DNA from: Burkholderiales bacterium
Lineage (GTDB): Bacteria > Pseudomonadota > Gammaproteobacteria > Burkholderiales > Burkholderiaceae_C
NCBI GenBank assembly: GCA_003241965.1
Contig: QBMB01000002.1
Location: forward strand, 53,715-117,714
Length of the DNA: 64,000 nucleotides
Direction: 5' to 3'
In this document: positions 7,590-15,194 of the stretch, piece after piece
How the letters are laid out: each line of letters begins with the position of its first letter
Position numbering within the stretch: position 1 is the first letter of the stretch
Notes under the pieces: model-generated
What the model was told of the DNA's origin: nothing
Databases searched by the model: none
What the model saw: only the letters and a program-made list of their open reading frames with translations
Translations under genes and position numbers: made by a program

Positions 7590-7802
7590 TCACTTGCCTG
7601 GTTTGATGTCGGGGACCACCATCCAGCCAGCCCCCATCATCACAACCGCCGGGAACTTCTCGCCGGCCTAAGTCTTGCCCAGCATGGCCTTGTGCTCGCG
7701 GTAAGCCATCAACGCTGGCGACACGCCCAGGTGATTGATCGCACCATGCTTGATGCTGCTGCAGTCTTGCTCGTCGAGCTTGCAGATCTCTGCACGCTGT
7801 TG
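7590..7802 (-). pseudogene. decayed gene fragment with an in-frame stop
   Basis: Read on the minus strand, one frame gives a protein-like stretch of 71 codons. It begins QQRAEICKLDEQDCSSIKHG, has SPALMAYREHKAMLGKT, then a TAG (7668-7670), and continues in the same frame with AGEKFPAVVMMGAGWMVVPD to a TGA at 7590. It starts directly after a TGA and has no start codon, so the 5' part is missing. The second half reads like genuine protein rather than random GC-rich sequence. I do not recognise the family. It looks like the tail of a gene lost when the neighbouring mobile element arrived. Confidence 0.5.
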
Positions 7803-7928
7803 TCAACTCTCTAGCAATGTCAACTACGCGCCTGAAACCTGTCTCTGCGCCTTACCACGATGCATGAATAGGAGTGATCGCAATCCGGCACGCCAAGGGC
7901 ATGCACGTTGAAAACTCGAACGGCAGCA

Positions 7929-7962
7929 ACCGTTTAGGTTTGTTCACCGTTTAGGTTTGTTC
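7929..7962. repeat. perfect 17-bp tandem duplication at the edge of the mobile region
   Basis: ACCGTTTAGGTTTGTTC occurs twice in direct succession (7929-7945 and 7946-7962). Read on the minus strand each copy begins with GAAC, the tetranucleotide next to which IS91-type elements insert. It lies about 325 bases beyond the 3' end of the transposase gene, where such an element would end. That it marks the element's edge is an inference. No other feature is visible between 7803 and 7928. Confidence 0.5.
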
Positions 7963-8287
7963 GACACCTGCCCGCGAGCCTCACACACCACGATGCGCCA
8001 GGATGAAGGGCGGGTGTTGAACAAGCCTCGAGGGAGGAAACCGCGGCGAACGCCACGGTGCCGGTTCACGCTATGGCGATTGCATGCGTGCGGTAGCGCG
8101 GTGATGGTGCTTTTGAATGGCGCGCTGCCTCCCAACGACCGGGCTCATACGGGCAAGGAGGCGCAAGGTCGTCATCGACGAGGCCTTGTGCGGGCGCGAA
8201 GTGAGTGTGTAGAGCGCCGAACACGAGCTGACCGTGCCGACGTTTGAAGCGTCAACAAACATGGGTTGCCGAGGCAGCGAGGAACGT

Positions 8288-9493
8288 TCATGGCGGCGCC
8301 TGAAGAGGTGGCGCACGGATCGTCTCGCCGCGCGTGAAGGTCAGCACGATGGTCATCGCGTGGCCACAGTGCGGGCAGACGAAGGTTGGGCGCACGGTGT
8401 CCTGCGGATCGTCGCAGGGTGGCGGAACCTGTGGATCCTGCAGAGGCACTTGCAGCAGCTGGCGTGCAAGCGCCAGGCAGGCTGCTCGGTTGCAGTTGGC
8501 CAGCAGTCCGTAGTGGCGGATGCGGTGGAAGCCTCCGGGCAGCACGTGCAACAGAAAGCGGCGCATGAACTCGCCGGCATCGAGCGTCATCGTCTTGTGG
8601 CGTGTCTTGCCTTGGACATGGCCCTTGTCGCGGTAGTCCTTCCACCGCAAGGTCACGCCGCGCTCATCAAGTGCCACGAGTCGGCTGTTGGAGATGGCCA
8701 CCCGGTGCGTGTAGCGCGACAGGTACGCCAGCACCGCCTGGGGTCCGGCGAACGGGCGCTTGGCGTAGACCACCCACTCGCATTGGCGCAGCGGTGCCAG
8801 CCAGCGGGCAAACGCCGCAGCGTCCGCCAGCGGCGCGTGTTCACCGAAGAATTGCAACCGGGCCTCACGGTGCGCCTGTTGCAGCGCTTCGAGGAAGCGC
8901 CGGCGGAACAACCGGGAGAGCACGCGCACCGGCAGGAAGAACCCGCGCCGGCAGGCGATCCAGTGTTCGCCGTCGCTCGCCAGGCCGCCACCGGGGACGA
9001 TGCCGTGCACGTGCGGGTGGTGTGTGAGCGCCGAGCCCCAGGTGTGCAGCACCAGCGTCACACCCAGTCGAGCGCCCAGGTGTTTCGGATCGTCACCGAT
9101 GGTCAGAAGAGTCTCAGCGGCGATGTCGAACAGCAAGCCATAGACCACCGCCTTGTTGCAGTATGCGATCTCGGCGATGGGTGCTGGCAACGTGAAGACC
9201 ACGTGGAAGTACTCCACCGGCAGCAGGTCGGCGTTGCGTGCCTGGAGCCAACGCCGGGCCGCGCTGGCCTGGCACTTGGGGCAGTGCCGGTTGCGGCAGG
9301 AGTTGTAGGCGATCTGGTCGGTGCCACACCCCTCGCAGCGCAAGACATGCCCACCCAATGCCGCGCTGCGGCACTGCTCGATGGCCGACATGACCTTGAG
9401 TTGGGCCAGGCTCAGGTGGCCACGCTGAGCCTGGCGCCAGGCGGGTCCATGAATGCGGAAGATGTCGGCGACTTCCAGGGCGGCGTGCCCCAT
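8288..9493 (-). CDS. IS91 family transposase
   Basis: The 401-residue product has an N-terminal zinc-binding region (cysteines at about 53, 56, 66, 71 and 74 in CEGCG and CRNRHCPKC). The HUH motif lies at HHPHVHG (about residues 158-164), and a tyrosine pair at YLSRYTHR (about 257 and 261) would cut DNA and form the covalent link during rolling-circle transposition. A second zinc-knuckle-like CPHCGH is near the C-terminus. Length and all motifs are intact, so the enzyme may be active. The start at 9493 follows the recombinase stop closely. Confidence 0.93.
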   Translation of the reverse strand: MGHAALEVADIFRIHGPAWRQAQRGHLSLAQLKVMSAIEQCRSAALGGHVLRCEGCGTDQIAYNSCRNRHCPKCQASAARRWLQARNADLLPVEYFHVVFTLPAPIAEIAYCNKAVVYGLLFDIAAETLLTIGDDPKHLGARLGVTLVLHTWGSALTHHPHVHGIVPGGGLASDGEHWIACRRGFFLPVRVLSRLFRRRFLEALQQAHREARLQFFGEHAPLADAAAFARWLAPLRQCEWVVYAKRPFAGPQAVLAYLSRYTHRVAISNSRLVALDERGVTLRWKDYRDKGHVQGKTRHKTMTLDAGEFMRRFLLHVLPGGFHRIRHYGLLANCNRAACLALARQLLQVPLQDPQVPPPCDDPQDTVRPTFVCPHCGHAMTIVLTFTRGETIRAPPLQAPP

Positions 9494-9512
9494 GACCGCA
9501 GAGACCGCAGAC

Positions 9513-10388
9513 CTACGACGAGGGCAGCGTCTCCAGTGGGCTGATCACCGCGCGCAGCACTTCGGTGGCCACGTGCGTGTACAGCGCGGTGGTCTCCAGC
9601 CGCTTGTGGCCCAGCAGCACCTGGATCACGCGGATGTCGACCTTCTGCTCGAGCAGATGCGTTGCAAAGCTGTGGCGCAGCGTGTGCATCGACACGCGCT
9701 TGTCGATCTGGGCGGCGTCGGCCGCCAGGTGGATCGCGCGGTTGAGCTGCCGGGTGGACAGTGAGTCCATGGGGTTGAGCCCCGGAAACAGCCAGCCGTT
9801 GGGCAGGATCTTGCCTTGCGCGTGCCCCACCCGCCACCATGCCCGTAGCCGCTCGAGCAGCACGGGCGAGAGCATGGCGTAACGGTCCTTGCCCCCCTTG
9901 CCTTGCTCCACACGCAGCGTCATGCGCTCACTATCGATATCCGTGACCTTCAACGCACAGACTTCGCTGACGCGCAGTCCGGCCCCATAGGCCACGGACA
10001 GCGCCGCCTGGTACTTGGGGTTTGGTGCAGCGGCGATCAGACGGGCGACCTCGTCGCAGCTCAGCACAACGGGCAGCGGGCGTGGCTGGCGAACAGGCTG
10101 CACCTTGACCAACAGCTCGGCGTGGCCCAGCGTCACGTCGAAGAAGAACTTCAAGCCACTGAGCGTGGAGTTGATGGTTGGCGGTGCCGTGCCGGTCTCG
10201 ACCATGTGCAGCTGGAAGGCCCGAAGGTCCTCGGCGGTGGCGGTGTCCGGCGATCGCTTGAGATAGGCGGCGAGCCTGCGAACGGCGCGGATGTAGTGGA
10301 TCTGGGTCTTGCCGTTGAACTTGCGCATCCGCATGTCGTCGATCATGCGCTGGCGCAACGGGGAGACGGAGGGCGTCAATGAGTTCAT
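9513..10388 (-). CDS. tyrosine recombinase (XerC/XerD-like integrase) of the IS91-type element
   Basis: The 291-residue product has the SAM-like core-binding domain at about residues 10-95 and the catalytic domain after residue 105. All catalytic residues are visible: Arg in GAGLRVSE (139), Lys in GKGGKDRY (167), HTLRH (His235, Arg238), His in LLGHKR (261) and the nucleophile Tyr in TALYTH (270). It sits just upstream of the IS91 transposase on the same strand, so it probably helps resolve or integrate the element. It is not the chromosomal XerC or XerD, judging from this context. Confidence 0.9.
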   Translation of the reverse strand: MNSLTPSVSPLRQRMIDDMRMRKFNGKTQIHYIRAVRRLAAYLKRSPDTATAEDLRAFQLHMVETGTAPPTINSTLSGLKFFFDVTLGHAELLVKVQPVRQPRPLPVVLSCDEVARLIAAAPNPKYQAALSVAYGAGLRVSEVCALKVTDIDSERMTLRVEQGKGGKDRYAMLSPVLLERLRAWWRVGHAQGKILPNGWLFPGLNPMDSLSTRQLNRAIHLAADAAQIDKRVSMHTLRHSFATHLLEQKVDIRVIQVLLGHKRLETTALYTHVATEVLRAVISPLETLPSS

Positions 10389-10620
10389 GGTTCAACTCCT
10401 GTCGAAGAGCGAGGCGGATTGCCTCACCCGTCAACATGGCAGAACCAGCGCCGGAACGAATAACCACGATGCTGCCGGAGCGATTACCGCGAAAGCGGTT
10501 TAGTCCATCGCTGCATTGGAGCCACTCAGGATACGGCTTCTCCTGCCGCAGTTGGCCATCTCCGGGTGGGTGTTCGGGTCGCTGCAAACCCGATGGATTC
10601 CAACGTTGAGCCTGTCCTCG

Positions 10621-10848
10621 TCAGTGCGATGTAGCTGGACGTGTCTGGCTCCACAGATCCAGTTCGCTGCGGCGCCAGGCCACGGCACGCACGCCGAGGC
10701 GAACCGGGCAGGGGAACTGTTGTTGGGCCATGAGCCTGTAGATCGTGGATCGACCCAAGCCCGTCATCTGCATGACGGATGGCATGCGCAGAAACACGGT
10801 CGGCACTTGATCATGAAAATCTAGTGGTGGGCTGGATGGCTGCTGCAC
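10621..10848 (-). CDS. AlpA-family helix-turn-helix regulator
   Basis: I chose the GTG at 10846-10848, because GGGAGAA lies at good spacing before it and it gives a 75-residue protein of usual size; a longer frame upstream is low-complexity and overlaps inverted repeats. The protein has the AlpA/MerR-like DNA-binding signature PSVMQMTGLGRSTIYRLMAQQQFPCPVRLG, followed by AVAWRRSELDLW. AlpA-type regulators control excision or integrase genes of genomic islands and prophages and often lie near tRNA genes. Here the tRNA-Asn 3' end is about 260 bases away. No dedicated integrase besides the one of the IS91-type unit is present, so this looks like a remnant of an older island. Confidence 0.82.
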   Translation of the reverse strand: MQQPSSPPLDFHDQVPTVFLRMPSVMQMTGLGRSTIYRLMAQQQFPCPVRLGVRAVAWRRSELDLWSQTRPATSH

Positions 10849-10882
10849 GGCGTTCTCCCGGTGGAGGCATGCCGCTACTTTA

Positions 10883-10899
10883 GGGTCCGATTGGGACCC
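10883..10899. promoter_or_regulatory. inverted repeat upstream of the AlpA-like gene, candidate operator
   Basis: GGGTCC, 5 bases, GGACCC, placed 35-51 bases before the GTG of the regulator. A TAAAGT sequence just downstream on the minus strand could be a -10 element, so a protein bound to the repeat would cover the promoter. Confidence 0.35.
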
Positions 10900-10999
10900 A
10901 CGTCGCGCTGGATTCGCTGAGAAATCTAGCCCATAGAGTTCTGTCACCGAGCCCCTGAACGTTTTCGATGCCGTCTGAGCAAGGCCGGTCTGTTGCGAT

Positions 11000-11021
11000 A
11001 CGGACACATGAATGTATCCGT
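11000..11021. repeat. imperfect inverted repeat with further CGGAC repeats, possible old IS end
   Basis: ACGGACACAT and ATGTATCCGT (9 of 10 positions pair) flank a 2-base loop. Two more copies of CGGAC follow at 11031 and 11042. The pattern resembles the ends of IS elements but no transposase remains nearby. Confidence 0.3.
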
Positions 11022-11064
11022 GGAGAATTTCGGACACGTGTCGGACGCGGGGGATCTAGAAAGC

Positions 11065-11094
11065 AAAAAAGTCAGCAGGCGCTAACCTGCTGAC
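11065..11094 (-). terminator. rho-independent terminator of the tRNA-Asn gene
   Basis: On the minus strand GTCAGCAGG, a 6-base loop and CCTGCTGAC form a perfect 9-base-pair stem, followed by six T residues. It begins 13 bases after the tRNA 3' end. Confidence 0.85.
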
Positions 11095-11106
11095 TCTCGT
11101 GTTTCT

Positions 11107-11182
11107 TGGCTCCCCGACCTGGACTCGAACCAGGGACCTGCGGATTAACAGTCCGTCGCTCTACCAACTGAGCTATCAGGGA
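11107..11182 (-). tRNA. tRNA-Asn (anticodon GTT)
   Basis: On the minus strand the 76-base gene runs from TCCCTGA to TCGGGGAGCCA. The acceptor stem pairs fully (one G-T), the D-loop reads AGCTCAGTTGGTAGAGC, the anticodon loop is CTGTTAA with GTT, the T-loop is GGTTCGAGTCC, and CCA is encoded. Its 3' end faces the AlpA/IS91 region, the usual side for island integration. I looked for a copy of the tRNA 3' end as a second attachment site in 7481-10620 and saw none. Confidence 0.97.
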
Positions 11183-11254
11183 ACAGCCTCAAATTATAGC
11201 GTTGAAATTTTCGATTTCTGGCGCAACGACAGTTTTGTCGAAAATTTGTCGAAG

Positions 11255-12358
11255 TCAGTCGACTGTGGGTGACGCGACGCCGAGCACCTTGTGCAGTCGG
11301 GTGCTGGTCGTCGTGTACTGCAGCAACACCTTTTTGTCAGGAAAGACGAAAGTCGTTGCACCGAAGGCGGCGAGGGTGGCCTCGTGAAAGCCGCAGAGGA
11401 TGAGTTTCTTCTTGCCGGGGTACGTGTTGATGTCGCCCACGGCGAAGATGCCCGGTACGCTGGTGGAAAACATTTCGGTGTCCACCACCAGTTGTTTGCG
11501 CTCGATGTCCAACCCCCATTCGGCAATGGGGCCGAGCTTGGGCGAGAGGCCAAGAAACACCAGCAACATGTCAAGCGGCACGGTGTGGGTTACGGCTTGC
11601 GGGTCGGTGATCTGCAAGGCCGTGAGTCGATCACCGCTGGATTCGAAGCCGGTGGGCTGTCCGACCATGAAACGCATCTCGTTGCGCTCGCAGCATGCGC
11701 GCATGCGCTCAATGCTCGCAGCGGCGGCCTGGAAGCCATCGCGTCGGTGGATCAAGGTCACGCTTTTGGCCTGGTTCGGACCTGGTGCGGCCAATGCAGT
11801 GGCTTCGTCCAGCGCGGCATCACCGCCGCCCACGATCACGATGTGCTGGCCCGCGAATCCATCGGCGCTCCTCGCGCGGTAGAAAAGCTGTTTGCCTTCA
11901 AATGCGTCGAGCCCTTCCAGCTTGAGCGTGCGAGCCTGGAACGCACCGACGCCGGCCGCGATGAACATTGTCTTCGTGAGGAAACGCGTGCCTTGCGTGG
12001 TGGCCACGAAGAAGCGGCCGTCGTCCTGCTGCTCCACGGTGGTGACCTCCTGCCCCAAATGGAAGGTGGCTCCGAAGGGATCGATCTGCTTGAGCAGGTT
12101 GTTGACCAGTTCCTGGCCCGTGCAGAGCGGAATGGCCGGGATGTCGTAGATCGGTTTGTCGGGGTACAGCTCGGCCGGTTGCCCACCCGGGTACGGCAGG
12201 GCGTCGATCACGTGGGCGTTGATCTCCAGCAGTCCCAGCTCGAACACCTGGAACAGCCCGACGGGGCCGGCTCCGATGACCACCGCATCGGTTTCGATGG
12301 GTGCGTCGGTCATGGTGGTGATGGTGGTGCTGGCCGCCGTATTCAGCTCCGGCTCCAT
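11255..12358 (-). CDS. ferredoxin-NADP reductase, thioredoxin-reductase-like type
   Basis: The 367-residue product has an N-terminal FAD site ([20 protein letters not shown]), the motif [23 protein letters not shown] typical of this FNR class in betaproteobacteria, an NAD(P) site ([15 protein letters not shown]), and the closing FAD motif [18 protein letters not shown]. It lacks the CxxC redox pair of thioredoxin reductase, which supports the FNR call. I took the ATG at 12358, 6 bases past the ferredoxin stop; an ATG at 12313 is an alternative. Its position directly after the ferredoxin gene implies that the two exchange electrons, perhaps for the sulfite reductase encoded upstream on the same strand. 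Confidence 0.85.
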   Translation of the reverse strand: MEPELNTAASTTITTMTDAPIETDAVVIGAGPVGLFQVFELGLLEINAHVIDALPYPGGQPAELYPDKPIYDIPAIPLCTGQELVNNLLKQIDPFGATFHLGQEVTTVEQQDDGRFFVATTQGTRFLTKTMFIAAGVGAFQARTLKLEGLDAFEGKQLFYRARSADGFAGQHIVIVGGGDAALDEATALAAPGPNQAKSVTLIHRRDGFQAAAASIERMRACCERNEMRFMVGQPTGFESSGDRLTALQITDPQAVTHTVPLDMLLVFLGLSPKLGPIAEWGLDIERKQLVVDTEMFSTSVPGIFAVGDINTYPGKKKLILCGFHEATLAAFGATTFVFPDKKVLLQYTTTSTRLHKVLGVASPTVD

Positions 12359-12363
12359 GCCGC

Positions 12364-12693
12364 TCAGCGCAGCAACTCGGGCAGTTTGCCGGTGCGGTCT
12401 TTCCAGTCGTCGGCGTCGGCCAGTGGAGCCTTGCGCTTGGTGATGCTCTTCCAGCCCGGCAGTTGCGCCAGATCGGCGTTGAGCTTGGTCATGTGCAGCT
12501 GGTCTTTGGGCAGGTCTTCTTCGGCGTAGATCGCGCTCACCGGGCATTCAGGGATGCACACCGCGCAGTCGATGCACTCGTCCGGGTCGATGGTGAGGAA
12601 GTTCGGGCCTTCGCGGAAACAGTCCACAGGGCAGACGTCCACACAGTCGGTGTATTTGCAGCGGATGCAGGCTTCGGTGACAACGTGAGTCAT
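12364..12693 (-). CDS. fdxA: 7Fe ferredoxin (3Fe-4S plus 4Fe-4S)
   Basis: The 109-residue protein shows the 7Fe pattern. [18 protein letters not shown] supplies Cys9, Cys17 and Cys50 to the 3Fe-4S cluster, with Cys12 also present. [13 protein letters not shown] (Cys40, 43, 46) with Cys21 forms the 4Fe-4S cluster. The C-terminal extension ([22 protein letters not shown]) is the one usual in proteobacterial FdxA. It is followed after 5 bases by its likely reductase. It is a low-potential electron carrier in the cytoplasm. Confidence 0.93.
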   Translation of the reverse strand: MTHVVTEACIRCKYTDCVDVCPVDCFREGPNFLTIDPDECIDCAVCIPECPVSAIYAEEDLPKDQLHMTKLNADLAQLPGWKSITKRKAPLADADDWKDRTGKLPELLR

Positions 12694-12816
12694 GGTGGTC
12701 TTGGGAATCGGTGGAAGCCGTGATTTTAGGGTTTCCGGCAGGACGGGGCTGGGCCATACCCCTTGCCGTGACACAGGGTAAGGGGATGCGGGCGCGCTGA
12801 GCGGCCCGCGCTGCCT

Positions 12817-14118
12817 TCACAGGACCAACAATGCGCCCGCTGTGCGGTGGCTGGCGGTGTCCACGAGCACCAGGGAGCCCAAGGCCCGCGATTGGGCAAA
12901 GGGCAGCGTGACCAGCGGTTCCTGCAGCGTCAGTTCGACGTGACCGATGGCATTGGGTTCGAGCTGGCTGGCCTCTTCTTGGGCCAGGGTGTGGATGTCG
13001 AGCCGGTGAACGATGCGCTTGATCTTGGCCTTGACCCAGCGGTGGCCGTGCAGCGCCCAGTAGACGCGGCCGGGCACCAGGGTTTCGTCATCGAGCCAGG
13101 CCACGGTGGCGCGGATCTCCCGGCTGCCGGGCAACGAGCCATCGGTGTCTTCGGCCAGCAGCCAGTCGCCGCGCGAGACGTCGACTTCGCGGTCGAGCAC
13201 GATGCCTGCGCTGTGACCGGCCAGCACGGCCTGCGGTTGACGCACATGGTTGAGCACCTGGGCCACCACGGCGGTCTGGCCGTTGGGCATGATGCGCACG
13301 CTCTGGCCGACCTGCACGCCACCGGTGGCCACACGACCCCAGAAGACACGGCGGCCTTGCGATGTGTCGGCGGAGCTGCTGAATTTCTCAACCCACTGCA
13401 CGGCGAATGCGAAGGGCAGCGTGCTGTCGGTCGGCGTGACCGGCAGGCCTTCCAGAATTTCGAGCAGCGTGGGGCCGCTGTAGCCACACCAGCCGGTTTG
13501 CTCGCTGGAATCGACCACGTTCCAGCCCTTGAGGGCCGAGATGGGCACCACGGCCGTGACCGGGATGCCAGCCTGTGCGGCGAATGTGCGCAGCGCGGCA
13601 CCGATGTGCTCGAAAGCCACGGTGCTGTCGTCCACCGCGTCGAGCTTGTTGATGGCGAACACCACCGAAGGCACCCGCAGCAGCTTGAGCAGCAGGCTGT
13701 GGCGGCGGGTCTGGGGCAGCAACTTGAGTGCGGCGTCGGCCCAGGCCAGTTTGGTGGCGTCCACCAGCACCACGGCGGCGTCGGCGCTGGAGGCTGCGGT
13801 GACCATGTTGCGCGTGTACTGCTCGTGGCCGGGCGCGTCGCCGATGATGAACTTGCGCGCCTCGGTGCTGAAGTAGCGGTAGGCCACGTCGATGGTGATG
13901 CCTTGCTCGCGTTCAGCCGACAGGCCATCGGTCAGCAGGGCGAGGTCGGTCTGACCGTGGCGCTGCACGCCGGCCAGGTGGTCTTGCAGCACGGCCTTGC
14001 TGTCGACCAGCAAGCGGCCGATCAAGGTGCTCTTTCCGTCGTCCACGCTGCCGCAGGTGATCAGGCGAAGGGCGGAGCGTGTGTCTTGGGGAATGGGAGC
14101 GAGTTCAGCGGTGGTCAT
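12817..14118 (-). CDS. cysN: sulfate adenylyltransferase subunit 1 (GTPase)
   Basis: The 433-residue protein is an EF-Tu-like GTPase. The P-loop is GSVDDGKSTLIGRLL, switch II is DAPGHEQYTRNM, and the guanine-specificity motif is NKLD. The two C-terminal beta-barrels follow. With CysD it makes adenosine phosphosulfate (APS) from sulfate and ATP, driven by GTP hydrolysis. It is the CysN-only form, with no APS kinase (CysC) fused, consistent with a pathway that reduces APS directly. It is the last gene of the cys series on this strand and is separated from cysD by 116 bases that contain a repeat element. Confidence 0.95.
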   Translation of the reverse strand: MTTAELAPIPQDTRSALRLITCGSVDDGKSTLIGRLLVDSKAVLQDHLAGVQRHGQTDLALLTDGLSAEREQGITIDVAYRYFSTEARKFIIGDAPGHEQYTRNMVTAASSADAAVVLVDATKLAWADAALKLLPQTRRHSLLLKLLRVPSVVFAINKLDAVDDSTVAFEHIGAALRTFAAQAGIPVTAVVPISALKGWNVVDSSEQTGWCGYSGPTLLEILEGLPVTPTDSTLPFAFAVQWVEKFSSSADTSQGRRVFWGRVATGGVQVGQSVRIMPNGQTAVVAQVLNHVRQPQAVLAGHSAGIVLDREVDVSRGDWLLAEDTDGSLPGSREIRATVAWLDDETLVPGRVYWALHGHRWVKAKIKRIVHRLDIHTLAQEEASQLEPNAIGHVELTLQEPLVTLPFAQSRALGSLVLVDTASHRTAGALLVL

Positions 14119-14157
14119 GTCAATCCTTCGGCGAGAGATATCTGTTCAAGGGCGTCG

Positions 14158-14230
14158 TGGGTCCGGCTCCGCCGGCCCACAGACGCCGCCCCCCAGTGGG
14201 GGGGTGACGCGCCGCAGGCGCGGCGCGGGG
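14158..14230. repeat. GC-rich palindromic repeat cluster between cysD and cysN
   Basis: Three hairpins in a row occupy most of the spacer: GGCTCCGCCGGCCC, CCCCCC-AGT-GGGGGG (14189-14203) and GCGCCGC-AGGC-GCGGCGC (14209-14226). The stretch looks like an intergenic palindromic repeat of the kind found in many copies in Comamonadaceae genomes, and it would form stable RNA structure between two genes of one operon. Confidence 0.6.
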
Positions 14231-14234
14231 GGCG

Positions 14235-15194
14235 TCAAAAGTACCCGTCTTTCTTGCGTTTTTCCATGGAGGCGTCGGAGGTCTTGTCGTCCATGCGCGT
14301 GGCGCCGCGCTCACTCACCTCGGCGGACAGCGTCTCGATCACGATCTCGTCGGCGGTGGCGGCCAGGCTTTCCACCGGGCAGGTGCAGGTGATGTCGCCC
14401 ACGGTGCGAAAGCGCACGTCGCGCACCTGCACGGTTTCGCCGTCGCGCGGCGGCGTGAGTTCGGTCACCGGCACCAGCAGGCCGCGGCGGTCCACCACCT
14501 CGCGCTGGTGCGTGTAGTAGATCGAGGGCAGTGCGATGTTTTCGCGGGCGATGTACTGCCACACGTCGAGTTCGGTCCAGTTGCTGATGGGGAACACGCG
14601 GAAGTGTTCTCCGGGCTGAAGCCGCGTGTTGAACAGCGTCCAGAGTTCGGGGCGCTGGGCCTTGGGTTGCCACTGGCCGAAGCTGTCGCGGTGGGAAAAG
14701 ATGCGCTCCTTGGCGCGGGCCTTTTCCTCGTCGCGGCGAGCACCGCCAATCAGCGCATCAAAGCGGAATTCTTCGATGGCTTCCAGCAGCGTGACCGACT
14801 GGTGCACGTTGCGGCTTTCGCCCGGGTGGGACAGGCGCACCGTGCCACGTGCCATGGAGTCTTCAACACTGCGCACGATCAGTTCTGCACCCAACTCTTT
14901 GGCGCGCAGGTCGCGGAACTCGGTGACCTCGGGAAAGTTGTGGCCGGTATCGATCATCAAGAGCGGGTAAGGGATGCGGCCGGCGCCGAACGCCTTCTCG
15001 GCGCACTTGAGCATGACCAGCGAGTCCTTGCCGCCGGAGAAGAGCAGCGTGGGGCGCTCGAAGGCGGCCGCCACCTCGCGCAGGATGAAGATGGTTTCCT
15101 CTTCCAGCGCATCCAGGTGGGCGTTGCTCAGGTGATGGTCGCTGGCGTGTTGCAGGGCGGTCTGGATCACGGCGGTTTCGGTGCGGGCGTTCAT
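14235..15194 (-). CDS. cysD: sulfate adenylyltransferase subunit 2
   Basis: The 319-residue protein belongs to the ATP-pyrophosphatase family. The PP-loop is LLFSGGKDSLVMLKCAEKAF at about residue 50, followed by DTGHNFPEV and the arginine-rich GGARRDEEKARAKER. The C-terminal end KRKKDGYF is the usual one. It adenylates sulfate to APS together with CysN. The start at 15194 overlaps the stop of cysH by 4 bases, so the genes are coupled. Confidence 0.95.
   Translation of the reverse strand: MNARTETAVIQTALQHASDHHLSNAHLDALEEETIFILREVAAAFERPTLLFSGGKDSLVMLKCAEKAFGAGRIPYPLLMIDTGHNFPEVTEFRDLRAKELGAELIVRSVEDSMARGTVRLSHPGESRNVHQSVTLLEAIEEFRFDALIGGARRDEEKARAKERIFSHRDSFGQWQPKAQRPELWTLFNTRLQPGEHFRVFPISNWTELDVWQYIARENIALPSIYYTHQREVVDRRGLLVPVTELTPPRDGETVQVRDVRFRTVGDITCTCPVESLAATADEIVIETLSAEVSERGATRMDDKTSDASMEKRKKDGYF

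Larger units (their letters stand above)
7963..10500 (-). mobile_element. IS91-type (HUH, rolling-circle) element with companion tyrosine recombinase
   Basis: The unit holds a Y2/HUH transposase gene (8288-9493) preceded on the same strand, 19 bases upstream, by a tyrosine recombinase gene (9513-10388). This pairing is known from a subset of IS91-family elements. IS91 elements lack terminal inverted repeats and have an origin end downstream of the transposase and a termination end upstream, so the boundaries given are approximate. The left one is set by the GAAC-containing tandem repeat, the right one by a small hairpin (ACCGC/GCGGT, 10486-10499). The 325 bases from 7963 to 8287 contain no credible gene and would hold the origin end. 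Confidence 0.6.

Noticed and set aside
7929..7962. CRISPR-like array at the tandem repeat.
   Set aside because: Only two copies, directly adjacent with no spacer, and no cas genes in the window.
7957..8247. Plus-strand frame of 96 codons downstream of the IS91 transposase.
   Set aside because: Arg/Pro-rich, no recognisable domain, no good ribosome binding site, and it lies where the element's non-coding origin end is expected.
10621..11037. Longer 138-codon version of the AlpA-like gene.
   Set aside because: The extra N-terminal part crosses inverted repeats and a likely promoter, has no family similarity, and a GTG with a good ribosome binding site gives the usual AlpA length.
11107..11182. 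Possible attachment-site duplicate of the tRNA-Asn 3' end on the far side of the mobile region.
   Set aside because: I read 7481-10620 for a copy of the tRNA end and found none. A copy outside this span cannot be excluded but is not supported.
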